Below, in pieces: positions 55,642 to 64,000 of a stretch of DNA of 64,000 bases. A program made the position numbers and the translations under genes. This DNA is from Candidatus Gastranaerophilales bacterium (GTDB lineage: Bacteria; Cyanobacteriota; Vampirovibrionia; Gastranaerophilales; Gastranaerophilaceae). Positions within the stretch are counted from its first letter, which is position 1, and each line of letters opens with the position of its first letter. The stretch lies in the NCBI GenBank assembly GCA_944325515.1, contig CALVAO010000006.1, positions 1 to 64,000 of the forward strand, written 5' to 3'. The notes below the pieces were generated by a model. That model did no database searches, had not been told where the DNA came from, and saw nothing but the letters and a program-made list of their open reading frames with translations.

Positions 55642-58293
55642 TTATTTTAAAGATTCGATTAAATCTTTTATTACACCTTCTTGTGCTATAATTTCCTCTA
55701 TTCTTGCATTTGTCTGTTCTACGAGTTCCTTTGGCGCATTAGCTACAAATTTTTCGTTCTTCATACGCCCGAGAAGTGAATTTTTTTCATTAGTTAATTT
55801 TTCGAGCTTCTTCTCCTGTCTTTTTATTTCCGCCTCCAAATCAATCAAACCTGCAAGCGGTACGATTAATTTAGAAGTTGAAACAACTGCAGTAGCTGAT
55901 TGCGCAGGTGTCGGAGCATCCGGAAGGGCATAAGTTATATTATTAACTTTTGCAAGACGGTGAATATATGATTCGATTTCGCCGAAAATCTCTTTTTCTT
56001 TGCCTTCTGCTCTAATTTCAACATCAACCGTTGCGGAAGTCGGAATATTAAAGCTTTGTCTTACATTTCTTAAAGATGTAATTGTGTCAAACACAAGCTT
56101 CATCTCTTCTGCTTCTTTCGGATAAGCTAAATCCTCTTCATATACAGGGAATTTTGAAATTACAATAGCAGAAGCATCTTTTTCCCCGGGGATTAAGCCC
56201 CAGACATATTCTGTAATATGCGGCATAATCGGATGGAGCATTCTTAACGACATATCAAGAACGTATCTCAATACCCTTTGGGTATTAGCCTTTAACTCGA
56301 CATCCTTAAGCTGGATTTTTGCAATTTCAACATACCAGTCACAGTATTCACTTCTAAAGAAATCATACAGCGTATGCGCAATTTCACCAATTCTGTATTC
56401 TTTCATATACTTGTTAACCGTTTTTGCAGTTTCGTTAAGCTGATTTAAAATCCACTTATCAACAATAGTTAATTTATTTTTATCAATCGGCTTATCGTCA
56501 ACACCTTCAAGGTTCATAAGTACAAACCTCGATGCATTCCATAGTTTATTAGCGAAATTTCTTCCGTACTCAAATCTTTCGTCCGAAATCTTAATATCTT
56601 GACCGCCGTATGTACAAAGCGATGTCATAGTAAATCTTAGAGCATCACATCCGTATTTATCGATAATCTGAACCGGATCAATTGTATTCCCTTTAGATTT
56701 AGACATTTTTTGTCCTTTTTCATCACGAATAAGCCCGTGGATATAAACTGTCGAAAATGGTGCTTTACCGGTAAATTCAAGCCCCATGGTAATCATTCTT
56801 GCAACCCAGAAGAAAATTATATCAAACCCTGTAACAAGAACTGATGTCGGGTAGAATTTTTTAAAGTCATCAGTTTCGGCATTCGGGAATCCCATTGTTG
56901 AGAACGGCCAAAGCCCTGATGAGAACCAGGTATCCAGACAATCGGAATCCTGTACGTAATTTTCGGGATCCGGATTTTCTTTTGCTACAACCATTTCTCC
57001 CGTAACTTTATGGTAATAAGCAGGAATTTGATGTCCCCACCATAATTGGCGCGAAATACACCAGTCACGGATATTTTCCATCCAGCCTAAATAATTTTTT
57101 TCCCATCTTTCCGGTATAAACGTAATTCTGCCATCTTTAACCGCCGCAATCGCTTCTTTTGCAAGCGGACCCATTTTTACAAACCACTGTTCGGAAAGCA
57201 GAGGTTCAATTGTAGTATTACATCTCTGGCATTTGCCTACATTATGCTCGTGGTCTTTTACCCGGAGAAGGAAATTATTGTAGCTTAGCATATCAACAAT
57301 TTTCTTTCTTGCCTCATACCTGTCCAGACCTTGATATTCCGGCGGAACTTCCGCGCAAGCCTTCATCTTGCCTTCTTCATCAATAACCCAAATCGGGCTG
57401 AAATTATGGCGTTTACCTACTTCATAGTCATTAGGGTCATGAGCCGGCGTAATTTTTACAGCACCGGTTCCGAATGACTTATCAACGTACTCATCTGCAA
57501 TAATCGGAATTCTTCTTCCGCTAAGCGGAATCATAACGGTTTTGCCAATAAGTTCTGAATATTTTTTATCACTCGGGTGGACTGCTATTGCAACATCACC
57601 GAACATTGTCTCCGGTCTTGTTGTCGCAACTATTATAGCACCCGGTTCGCCTACAAGCGGGTAAGAAATTTCCCACAAATGTCCCTGTTCTGTTTCGTAT
57701 TCCGTTTCAATATCCGAAATCGCACTCTGGCAGCGCGGACACCAGTTTACAATATAAGCGCCTTTATAGATTAAGCCTTTATTATATAGAGTTACAAAAA
57801 CCTCTTTAACCGCTTCCGAACAGCCTTCATCAAAGGTAAATCTTTCTCTTGAGAGGTCAAAAGAAGCTCCTAAGCGTTTGAACTGATTTAAAATAGCGGA
57901 CTTATGCTCATTTGCCCATTTCCATGTACGTTTAAGGAATTCTTCACGCCCGATATCGTGGCGGGTAAGTCCTTCTTTTCTAAGTTCTTTTTCAACAACT
58001 GCCTGCGTTGCAATACCTGCATGGTCAGTCCCCGGAACCCAGAGTGCTTCATATCCGCTCATTCTGTGATAACGGGTTAAAATATCCTGCAAAGTCCCGT
58101 CAAGCGCATGCCCCATATGCAGAACGCCTGTGACATTCGGCGGCGGGATTACTATTGTAAACGGAGGTTTCTTAGAATGAGCATCCGCTTTAAAATACTC
58201 TCCGTTTTCCCAGAATTTATACATTTTCTCTTCTGTAGATTTTGCATCATAAACAGTAGGTAAATCTTCTATTTTTATCTTTGTTTCTGTCAT
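55642..58293 (-). CDS. valS: Valyl-tRNA synthetase
   Basis: The 883-residue enzyme has class I motifs: PPPNVTGVLHMGHALDG with HMGH at 59-62 and KMSKSKGNT near residue 529. The editing domain contains TTRPETMFGD. The C-terminal coiled coil typical of ValRS is present (EAEIKRQEKKLEKLTNEKNS). It lies upstream of the rpsE cluster in the same direction but is separated by a strong terminator. Confidence 0.96.
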   Translation of the reverse strand: MTETKIKIEDLPTVYDAKSTEEKMYKFWENGEYFKADAHSKKPPFTIVIPPPNVTGVLHMGHALDGTLQDILTRYHRMSGYEALWVPGTDHAGIATQAVVEKELRKEGLTRHDIGREEFLKRTWKWANEHKSAILNQFKRLGASFDLSRERFTFDEGCSEAVKEVFVTLYNKGLIYKGAYIVNWCPRCQSAISDIETEYETEQGHLWEISYPLVGEPGAIIVATTRPETMFGDVAIAVHPSDKKYSELIGKTVMIPLSGRRIPIIADEYVDKSFGTGAVKITPAHDPNDYEVGKRHNFSPIWVIDEEGKMKACAEVPPEYQGLDRYEARKKIVDMLSYNNFLLRVKDHEHNVGKCQRCNTTIEPLLSEQWFVKMGPLAKEAIAAVKDGRITFIPERWEKNYLGWMENIRDWCISRQLWWGHQIPAYYHKVTGEMVVAKENPDPENYVQDSDCLDTWFSSGLWPFSTMGFPNAETDDFKKFYPTSVLVTGFDIIFFWVARMITMGLEFTGKAPFSTVYIHGLIRDEKGQKMSKSKGNTIDPVQIIDKYGCDALRFTMTSLCTYGGQDIKISDERFEYGRNFANKLWNASRFVLMNLEGVDDKPIDKNKLTIVDKWILNQLNETAKTVNKYMKEYRIGEIAHTLYDFFRSEYCDWYVEIAKIQLKDVELKANTQRVLRYVLDMSLRMLHPIMPHITEYVWGLIPGEKDASAIVISKFPVYEEDLAYPKEAEEMKLVFDTITSLRNVRQSFNIPTSATVDVEIRAEGKEKEIFGEIESYIHRLAKVNNITYALPDAPTPAQSATAVVSTSKLIVPLAGLIDLEAEIKRQEKKLEKLTNEKNSLLGRMKNEKFVANAPKELVEQTNARIEEIIAQEGVIKDLIESLK

Positions 58294-58378
58294 AATTATC
58301 CCTCGCTAGTATATTAATATTAGAATAACATAAAAATAAAATGGATGACTTTTTATCAAATATTGTTATAATATTTTT

Positions 58379-58873
58379 ATGAAAAGAATAATTATTTGTT
58401 TCACAACATTAATAATAACACTGCTTACAGCTCATGCATCAGACTTAACATTAAATGCAGGAGTTTCTGTAAATGACATTCCAAAAGCCTTTTTTGGAAG
58501 CTGGCGGGTTTCTGCAAAGCTCGATGATACAAACAGCCATGGCACTTTTAAACCGGCAAGCGTAGACTTTTGGAATCTTTCAAGAGTCGGGGATAAAATT
58601 ACACTGCAAAATCCATTTACAGGTGCTAACGCAGAAATATCTCTAAAATCAGTAGAAGGAAACTTGATTGTTTTTTCAAAAAAAGCTCCCTATGACAATA
58701 AAATTTTGATAGATACTGTTACACTAAGACTTTCAGATAATTCTTTTTCCGGCATAAACGACTTAACACTGGAATCGTATTCTCTTGTTGACAATCATTT
58801 GATGAAATCTGAACATGCCAAATATATAATTAAAGGCGAAAAAATCTCCGGTGAAAGCATATTAGAAAAATAA
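58379..58873 (+). CDS. Secreted hypothetical protein
   Basis: The 164-residue product has a clear signal peptide (MKRIIICFTTLIITLLTAHA, cleavage before S21). The mature part contains KAFFGSWRVSAKL, reminiscent of lipocalin-type strands, and is rich in Ser, Asp and beta-prone residues with no cysteines. It should be periplasmic or outer-membrane associated. It is divergent from valS and followed by a terminator. I do not recognise a family. Confidence 0.7.
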   Translation: MKRIIICFTTLIITLLTAHASDLTLNAGVSVNDIPKAFFGSWRVSAKLDDTNSHGTFKPASVDFWNLSRVGDKITLQNPFTGANAEISLKSVEGNLIVFSKKAPYDNKILIDTVTLRLSDNSFSGINDLTLESYSLVDNHLMKSEHAKYIIKGEKISGESILEK

Positions 58874-58978
58874 TTTAATCATCATAGAAACATAAAAATA
58901 ATCTTTGGGACATATAATACAGCTCCTAAACAAAAAAGAGAATTCAATTTAAATTTTAATAAACCTTATCAGTTAGTT

Positions 58979-59013
58979 AAAAAGTAAGTCTAGCAATACA
59001 AGACTTACTTTTT
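58979..59013. terminator. Bidirectional terminator
   Basis: A perfect 13-bp stem (AAAAAGTAAGTCT / AGACTTACTTTTT) with a 9-nt loop lies between the convergent genes 58379-58873 and 59051-59239 and can serve both. Confidence 0.82.
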
Positions 59014-59050
59014 CTTATTTATGATAGATAATTTTTATTTATTTAATTAT

Positions 59051-59239
59051 TTATTTAACGTCATCTTTGATTACAATCAAATTTTTTACAATTTTCATCG
59101 CACATGTAGGAAGTACAACTTCTGCTAAACCATCTGCGATACTGATGATACTCCCCGCTTTCAAGGTTACATCTTCACCTTTGTACTGGAATACATAATC
59201 ATCTTTTCTGTCTGATCTGATAGTGATTTGATTGTTCAT
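59051..59239 (-). CDS. Small hypothetical protein downstream of rpsR
   Basis: The product has 62 residues from ATG 59239, with AAGGAA at the right distance; a further ATG two codons upstream overlaps that site. It is predicted beta-rich (DDYVFQYKGEDVTLKAGSIISIADGLAEVVL) with a single Cys. It stands where rplI usually follows rpsR. It is probably cotranscribed with rpsF-ssb-rpsR. I do not recognise it; a small RNA- or ribosome-associated protein is possible but not shown. Confidence 0.6.
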   Translation of the reverse strand: MNNQITIRSDRKDDYVFQYKGEDVTLKAGSIISIADGLAEVVLPTCAMKIVKNLIVIKDDVK

Positions 59240-59329
59240 AGTCATTTCCTTCTTTTCTTATGTGCTAAACAAGGAATGGCAAAAAATTCCGCCATTCCCT
59301 ATAAATACTTTGCAGTGACTGTTTTAAAA

Positions 59330-59560
59330 TTAGTCAAATACATAATTAATTATTGCAGCTTCTCTAGCTCTTTTGATAGCTTTTGTAATCATTCTCTGGT
59401 GCATTGCACAGTTGCCTGTAACTCTGCGCGGAATAATTTTTCCTGCTTCAGTTAAGTATCTTTTTAACTTCGCTGCATCTTTGTAATCAATGAAATCAAC
59501 GTGATCTGCACAGAATGAGCAGGTTTTACGTTTTTTTCTGTCATGTTCTTGTTTTGCCAT
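59330..59560 (-). CDS. rpsR: 30S ribosomal protein S18 (bS18)
   Basis: The 76-residue protein has the S18 core: [56 protein letters not shown] is its continuous body, with TGNCAMHQ and KAIKRAR as key parts (written in full only to show it is intact over about 55 residues). S18 partners with S6 on the platform of the 30S subunit. It lies in the standard rpsF-ssb-rpsR order. Confidence 0.96.
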   Translation of the reverse strand: MAKQEHDRKKRKTCSFCADHVDFIDYKDAAKLKRYLTEAGKIIPRRVTGNCAMHQRMITKAIKRAREAAIINYVFD

Positions 59561-59672
59561 GTTTTTATTGCCTTTCTAGCCTTTTGTTTTTAATTTTGTC
59601 TTGTATTTTTACGATTAAAGTTGACTTGTAGTTTTGTCTATGTCAACCGACCCAATTCTACGTGCATAGCAC

Positions 59673-60074
59673 CTAAAAAGGAATCTCGTCTTCGCCAATT
59701 AGTTCATCAGAGAATTCTTCTTGAGAAAATTTTACGATATCTTCGTTAGAAGATGATGCTTGAGAAGCTGCTGGAGCTCCTGCTCCCATCATTTCTATTG
59801 TATTTGCATCAATCTCGTAAATTCTTCTTTCTGCGCCATTATCATTTTTTACAGTTGTTATCTGCAATCTTCCTTCTACCAGTATTCTGTCATCTTTTGA
59901 AATACCGGATACTATTTCATCCAAAGAAGCACGCTTTGCAATTATTCTTATAAGCATTTCTTCTCTATCACCAATATTTAGTACAAAAGAAGATACCGGA
60001 ACGTTATTTTGTGTGAAACGCTTTTCCGGAGCTCTGAAAACTGTACCTGTAACAACTGCTTTTGCTAACGACAT
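59673..60074 (-). CDS. ssb: Single-stranded DNA-binding protein
   Basis: The 133-residue protein has an OB-fold with SLAKAVVTGTVFRAPEKRF, VPVSSFVLNI and DRILVEGRLQI, a short linker with Ala/Ser, and the acidic C-terminal tail ending DEIPF that recruits partner proteins. It lacks the long Gly/Gln linker of many SSBs. It lies between rpsF and rpsR; a duplicated non-coding segment separates it from rpsF. Confidence 0.94.
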   Translation of the reverse strand: MSLAKAVVTGTVFRAPEKRFTQNNVPVSSFVLNIGDREEMLIRIIAKRASLDEIVSGISKDDRILVEGRLQITTVKNDNGAERRIYEIDANTIEMMGAGAPAASQASSSNEDIVKFSQEEFSDELIGEDEIPF

Positions 60075-60081
60075 TTTTTAC

Positions 60082-60295
60082 TTCACTTTCTAGTTTATAT
60101 TTAATATTCCACCGTATTTTGCAATAACAATTACTAACTTATTTTTAAACTATCTTGCAAAATACTGATTGATGCCTGTGGTTTTTAGTTCACTTTCTAG
60201 TTTGTATTGTCACTCCACCGTATTTTGCTATTACTGTTACTAATCTGTTATTTAAATCATCTTGCGAAATACAGCTTTGTATCAGTAGCTTTGTT
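60082..60295 (-). repeat. 107-bp tandem duplication between rpsF and ssb
   Basis: Two copies begin with TTCACTTTCTAGTTT at 60082 and 60189. Each contains CCACCGTATTTTGC and a facing TTGCAAAATAC or TTGCGAAATAC near its end, so each can fold into a stem; the one change in the second copy makes a G-U pair in RNA. The second copy abuts the rpsF stop. It may be a duplicated mRNA structure regulating this operon. Confidence 0.7.
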
Positions 60296-60596
60296 ATACT
60301 GCTTGAGCCTTTTTAGAAACTTCCATAAACATAAATCTTAAAACATTTTCATTCAATTTAAGATTTCTTTTAAATTCAACAACAGATTCACCTGGAATAG
60401 AAAGAACCATTGTTGTAAAATAGCCGTCTCTATAGCCCTGTACATCATAAGCTAATTTTTTACGTCCCATTTTGTCAACAGACGCTACATTACCCTTGTA
60501 AGATTTAATTTCTTCTGAAATTTTATCTACAACTTTGTCCAATTCTTCTGAATCAAGACTTGGTTTGAAAATCGTTAATAATTCGTAATTCTTCAT
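60294..60596 (-). CDS. rpsF: 30S ribosomal protein S6 (bS6)
   Basis: The 100-residue protein starts MKNYELLTIFKPSLDSEELD and shows GNVASVDKMGRKKLAYDVQGYRDGYF, the S6 core. AAGGAG lies before the ATG. It heads the rpsF-ssb-rpsR operon, preceded by the EF-hand-like gene 84 bp upstream in the same direction. Confidence 0.95.
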   Translation of the reverse strand: MKNYELLTIFKPSLDSEELDKVVDKISEEIKSYKGNVASVDKMGRKKLAYDVQGYRDGYFTTMVLSIPGESVVEFKRNLKLNENVLRFMFMEVSKKAQAV

Positions 60597-60679
60597 AAAA
60601 ATATTTCTCCTTATAAGACCATGCTACCATGACCAAAGGTAAATGCAAGAGGGGCATATAAATAATACCGAATTATTTT

Positions 60680-61747
60680 TTATTTGATTTCACGCCCGCT
60701 CAAATCATAATATTTTTTTGTACCGTCTTGATTTATTTTTTCAATAATAATTTGCCCGTCTTTCAAAATTTTTCTTGTTTTTGAATTATGCGTTTCTGTT
60801 TGAAGTTTATCAATTCCTACAGTTCCTGCTAAAGAATTTATGGCTTCCGTAAAATGTTTCTTCACCAGCCAATTTTTAGGCATTTCAAAACTGTATTCCG
60901 ATGCGTATTCATTCATTGAAACAACATCAAGATCCATTATTACATCCATTGTCATATTAGTTGTCCCGTCGTTTGCCAGATACCTGATATCATTTTCCCA
61001 GGCATTGAAATTAACTTCCAGAACAGAATTTAGTCTTGAAATTTTTGTAAATACCTCTTTTGCACTCTCTGATAATTCTGCTACCATCTGCTGATGGATA
61101 ATAATTTCACCCGGTGATGAAATTCCGCGCTTTACGGGTGGAATTTTTGCGACCTCTGCAAGCTCGTTGGCGTATTTTTGAGCAAATTCTTCATATGGCA
61201 TTCCAAGAATTTCTAGTGCCTGCTCTTCAAACAGAGTTTTATTTTCATTTTCGCTTTTTTTGCTGTCTGGATCTTTATACCAGTTTTTAACTTCATTTTC
61301 AGCCTTATTATACCTTGTCTGAATTTCTTGATATTTTTCTGTAAGTTTTTCAAAATCATATACAGGCAGCCTGTTTAAAAGCGCGCCAAGACCGGTAATC
61401 TCGTTTTCTATAAGCATACTATCCAGTTCATGCGACATTTCATAAAGTTCATTATTAGTATTTTCAGTAGTTTTATTCGTAACTTCACGCCGTTCATCCT
61501 GCGATAATTGGTTTAAATAAGCATTCTTGATTTCATCATCTCCGGCCACTTTCCTTTCAAATCCGAAAATCTTATTGATATCATCTTCTTTTACTTCACC
61601 GTTTTGTACGGCTTTATCCGCCTCTTTCATAAAAAGCGAAATCTCTTTATCATTATCAATATATCCGTTAGAATTTCCGCCGTTTTCGTCTGCAAGTTTA
61701 GCCAGCTCCAAGAGTTTACCGCTTAGCATAGTTAAATCAATCTTCAT
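60680..61747 (-). CDS. Hypothetical protein with EF-hand-like N-terminus
   Basis: The 355-residue protein begins with an EF-hand-like segment (LADENGGNSNGYIDNDKEISLF, residues 18-39) close to that of the 12555 lysozyme-like protein. The middle (about 90-250) is helical and rich in Glu, Lys and Asn; the C-terminus is IEKINQDGTKKYYDLSGREIK. There is no signal peptide. I recognise no catalytic domain. It may be a calcium-responsive or exported lineage protein. Confidence 0.65.
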   Translation of the reverse strand: MKIDLTMLSGKLLELAKLADENGGNSNGYIDNDKEISLFMKEADKAVQNGEVKEDDINKIFGFERKVAGDDEIKNAYLNQLSQDERREVTNKTTENTNNELYEMSHELDSMLIENEITGLGALLNRLPVYDFEKLTEKYQEIQTRYNKAENEVKNWYKDPDSKKSENENKTLFEEQALEILGMPYEEFAQKYANELAEVAKIPPVKRGISSPGEIIIHQQMVAELSESAKEVFTKISRLNSVLEVNFNAWENDIRYLANDGTTNMTMDVIMDLDVVSMNEYASEYSFEMPKNWLVKKHFTEAINSLAGTVGIDKLQTETHNSKTRKILKDGQIIIEKINQDGTKKYYDLSGREIK

Positions 61748-61827
61748 AAAAATCTATCTCCCGCATTTACTTATATATGTATAAAGTATTTTCGGGAGAA
61801 ATAATTGCTTTTTGTTTACAAAAAATG

Positions 61828-64000
61828 TTACAAATCAATTGTCATAAATTTATTTTTATAATCATTGACAGTATTTAAAAGTTCTACAAACTCTGCATAT
61901 TTAGCCGTATGAAGAGTTTTAGAAAGCTCGACTGCCGCAAGGAATTCTATTTTAAAACTGTCTTCTGCGCGTTCTTTAATCTTAACCATGCCGGTATCTT
62001 CAAACATTTCAAGCATCGTTTCTATAACCGGCTCTGTCACCCCGAGAGCAGCCGCGCCTCTTGAAAGACTAAAATCGCCGTCAAGAGTGCTGCAGGTATA
62101 CTTAATCATACCAGAAAAAGTTTTTAACATTGCTTCTTCATTATATTTCCCCCTCTGATAGTTCATATAATGAACAGCATCCGGAGCAACTGTCGCCATA
62201 AGATTTTGCATAACTTCATCATCAGCGGGATAATCAAAAAACATCAGCGCATTTGCTTTTTGAGCGTGATTTCTGTCTACAATATGCTTTGTTATATCTT
62301 CAAACGGCTTAAGAGCCTCTTTTACCCCTCTATCCTCCGCAAAAACGGAAATTACGAGCTTAGAATTTTTGATATAATCGTTTACCTGTCTTAATATGTT
62401 CGTTTTCTTCCTATGGTCATACACTTTTATTTTCGAAGCTTCTTCCTCTTTTAAAGCGTCGGAGTGAACATCTTTAAGAATTAATTGGACAGAAGTTACT
62501 CCGTTAAAAGTATTTAGTTGCGGAGCAAACGCAATATCAATCTTATCCCCGCTGATTAAAGGTATATCTCCTCTTGACCACCAGACACAGTCTATTGTAC
62601 CATTTGGAGTTTCTACGATTAACTTCAAATGGTCTTTTGTTGAGCCCATTAACTTCTTTTCTTTTAAAGTCAGATTATTTACAACAAAAGCCGGCGACGG
62701 ATTAGAAGCCCCGAACGGCTCAAGTTTTGAGATTTCTTCCACAAGAGAGATATCAACATCATCAATTGAGAGTTCCATATCAATATCAAGAGAAGGCGTG
62801 AGTTTTTGCCCGTTTAACATCTCATCAACCGTTTTATTCAAAGCTTTTTTCACTGTCTCAAACGAAGCTTTCTCTTCAGAGAACGCAAATCCCGCCGCAA
62901 GCTGGTGTCCGCCAAATCCGTCCAAATGTTCGGAAATATTAGAAATTATATCGTAAAGATTAAGTTCTTTTACTCCTCTTGCAGAACATCGGAAAGTTTT
63001 TGTTTCTTCCGAATAATTCATAATAAAAGTCGGTTTATAATATTTTTCGACAAATTTGGAAGCTACAATACCTATAATTCCGACATGCCAGTCTTTTGAG
63101 AATAAAACAATCGCATTATCACGGCTGTTTGAAGCCTTCCACATATCATCAGCCTGAGCAAATGTTTCGGAACACATTTCCTGTCGGAGTTTGTTGAAAT
63201 TTTCAAGTGAAATAATCGCCATCTCGATTTCCTGCCTGTTTTCAGAAATCATAACTTTTATGGCGTTATCAACCGTATCAATACGTCCGGAAGCATTAAT
63301 TCTCGGAGCAATCGTGAACGCTACCTGCTCAGCGGTTAAGCCGTTATCAACCCCGACACCTGCAACATCAAGCATCCGCTTCAGCCCGTAATGCTTGCCG
63401 GCTGCAATATATTCCAGCCCTTTTGTTACATAATACCTGTTTTCGCCGATTAATGGCACAATATCAGCAATTGTTCCCACGGTCACATATGGAAGAAGTT
63501 CTTTTGAAAAACTTAATTTATCATATTTTTCAAGAACAGCCTGCGCAACTTTAAATGCAACCCCTACCCCTGCAAGAGAAGTTAAATACTCAATCTGCAG
63601 CGGAGTAAGTTTTTCATCCAGCGCATTCATCGCCTTGGGGTTAATTATTGCATAAGCCTCCGGAAGCTCATCAGGCGCTTCGTGGTGGTCTGTTATTATA
63701 ACATCACGACCAAAACTTTTTATGAACTTAACTTCTTCAACACTGCTTATCCCATTATCAACAGTAATAATTAATTTTGGCTTCTTCTTGGTTAAAATTT
63801 GGACAAGAGCTTTTGTATTAAGCCCGTGACCTTCCGTTTCTCTATCTGGAATATAATAATCGACATTTGCTCCGAGATAAGAAAATGTTTTCATAAGAAC
63901 AGAAGTTGAAGTAACTCCGTCCGCGTCAAAATCGCCGTAGATTAAGATATTTTCTTTTTCATCAATGGCTTTTTTTATACGTTCTGCGGCTTTTGGCATA
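61828..64000 (-). CDS. recJ: Single-stranded-DNA exonuclease RecJ (5' end outside the window)
   Basis: RecJ degrades single-stranded DNA 5' to 3' in repair. The visible part has DHH motifs YGDFDADGVTST, TVDNGISS, DHHEAPDE and a DHHA1 segment with GGHQLAAGF, followed by an OB domain and a C-terminal extension of about 150 residues. The frame is open to the window edge; the ATG at 63999 is not the likely start because RecJ usually has 50-70 residues before the GDFDADG motif. About 723 residues are seen. Confidence 0.92.
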   Translation of the reverse strand, partial: MPKAAERIKKAIDEKENILIYGDFDADGVTSTSVLMKTFSYLGANVDYYIPDRETEGHGLNTKALVQILTKKKPKLIITVDNGISSVEEVKFIKSFGRDVIITDHHEAPDELPEAYAIINPKAMNALDEKLTPLQIEYLTSLAGVGVAFKVAQAVLEKYDKLSFSKELLPYVTVGTIADIVPLIGENRYYVTKGLEYIAAGKHYGLKRMLDVAGVGVDNGLTAEQVAFTIAPRINASGRIDTVDNAIKVMISENRQEIEMAIISLENFNKLRQEMCSETFAQADDMWKASNSRDNAIVLFSKDWHVGIIGIVASKFVEKYYKPTFIMNYSEETKTFRCSARGVKELNLYDIISNISEHLDGFGGHQLAAGFAFSEEKASFETVKKALNKTVDEMLNGQKLTPSLDIDMELSIDDVDISLVEEISKLEPFGASNPSPAFVVNNLTLKEKKLMGSTKDHLKLIVETPNGTIDCVWWSRGDIPLISGDKIDIAFAPQLNTFNGVTSVQLILKDVHSDALKEEEASKIKVYDHRKKTNILRQVNDYIKNSKLVISVFAEDRGVKEALKPFEDITKHIVDRNHAQKANALMFFDYPADDEVMQNLMATVAPDAVHYMNYQRGKYNEEAMLKTFSGMIKYTCSTLDGDFSLSRGAAALGVTEPVIETMLEMFEDTGMVKIKERAEDSFKIEFLAAVELSKTLHTAKYAEFVELLNTVNDYKNKFMTIDL

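Overview
The window reads as a stretch of chromosome from a Gram-negative-type, AT-rich bacterium that most resembles the gut lineage Candidatus Gastranaerophilales (Vampirovibrionia, formerly Melainabacteria, the non-photosynthetic sister group of Cyanobacteria). The assignment is by recognition, not by search. It rests on the pilin N-terminus at 25.2 kb, on short proteins carrying an N-terminal 'F-G/Q-G' motif (768-1511, 27450-27851), on 'MGMAASQAR...' and EF-hand-like hypothetical proteins, and on Gram-negative envelope genes (KdsA, MsbA-like, MlaEFD-like) beside a murein/FtsQ cluster. The standard bacterial code fits throughout.

Layout. 0-12.3 kb: lineage-specific proteins, a COG2509 flavoprotein, a LipM/LplA-type enzyme with a dGTPase-like HD protein, MgtC-like, TPR and acidic coiled-coil proteins, an orphan oligopeptide-type ABC ATPase, an AI-2E-family permease and a radical SAM protein. 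12.5-18.1 kb: a lysozyme-like protein with an EF-hand-like N-terminus, a GH38 mannosidase-like hydrolase, a lineage protein and a 2-hydroxyacyl-CoA dehydratase activase. 18.1-18.7 kb: non-coding 123-bp tandem repeats. 18.7-24.7 kb: kdsA, a nucleotidyltransferase/TSCPD pair, an unknown protein with two similar halves, pyrG, gatC and mtaB. 24.7-27.5 kb: an accessory island with a type IV pilin-like gene and a winged-helix Fic protein between hairpin-rich dispersed repeats. 27.5-34.2 kb: envelope genes, with manC and an MsbA-like exporter on minus and MlaE-MlaF-MlaD on plus. 34.2-42.1 kb: a tight plus-strand operon, punA-rqcP-yjbQ-bioD-rsmD-murC-murB-ddl-ftsQ-hemW. 42.2-49.1 kb: a SWIM/SNF2 helicase, a phosphatase-like protein with ruvC, and DUF2229 coupled to a MacB-type permease. 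49.1-49.65 kb: two MITE-like elements. 49.65-64 kb (mostly minus): polA, a short rpsE-rpmD-rplO-secY cluster, valS, a secreted protein, rpsF-ssb-rpsR plus a small unknown gene, an EF-hand-like protein, and recJ cut by the window edge.

How the genes work together. Most are housekeeping: translation, peptidoglycan precursors and division, DNA repair, and outer-membrane lipid and LPS supply (KdsA makes Kdo-8-P; the MsbA-like and Mla-like systems move lipids). The unusual material is mainly in the intergenic regions: covarying hairpins, a palindromic site family upstream of the pilin gene, a perfect operator upstream of the fic gene, a duplicated structured segment between rpsF and ssb, MITE-like elements beside a duplicated gene tail, and possible small RNAs. 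No CRISPR array, tRNA, rRNA, transposase, phage module or recognised defence island was seen.
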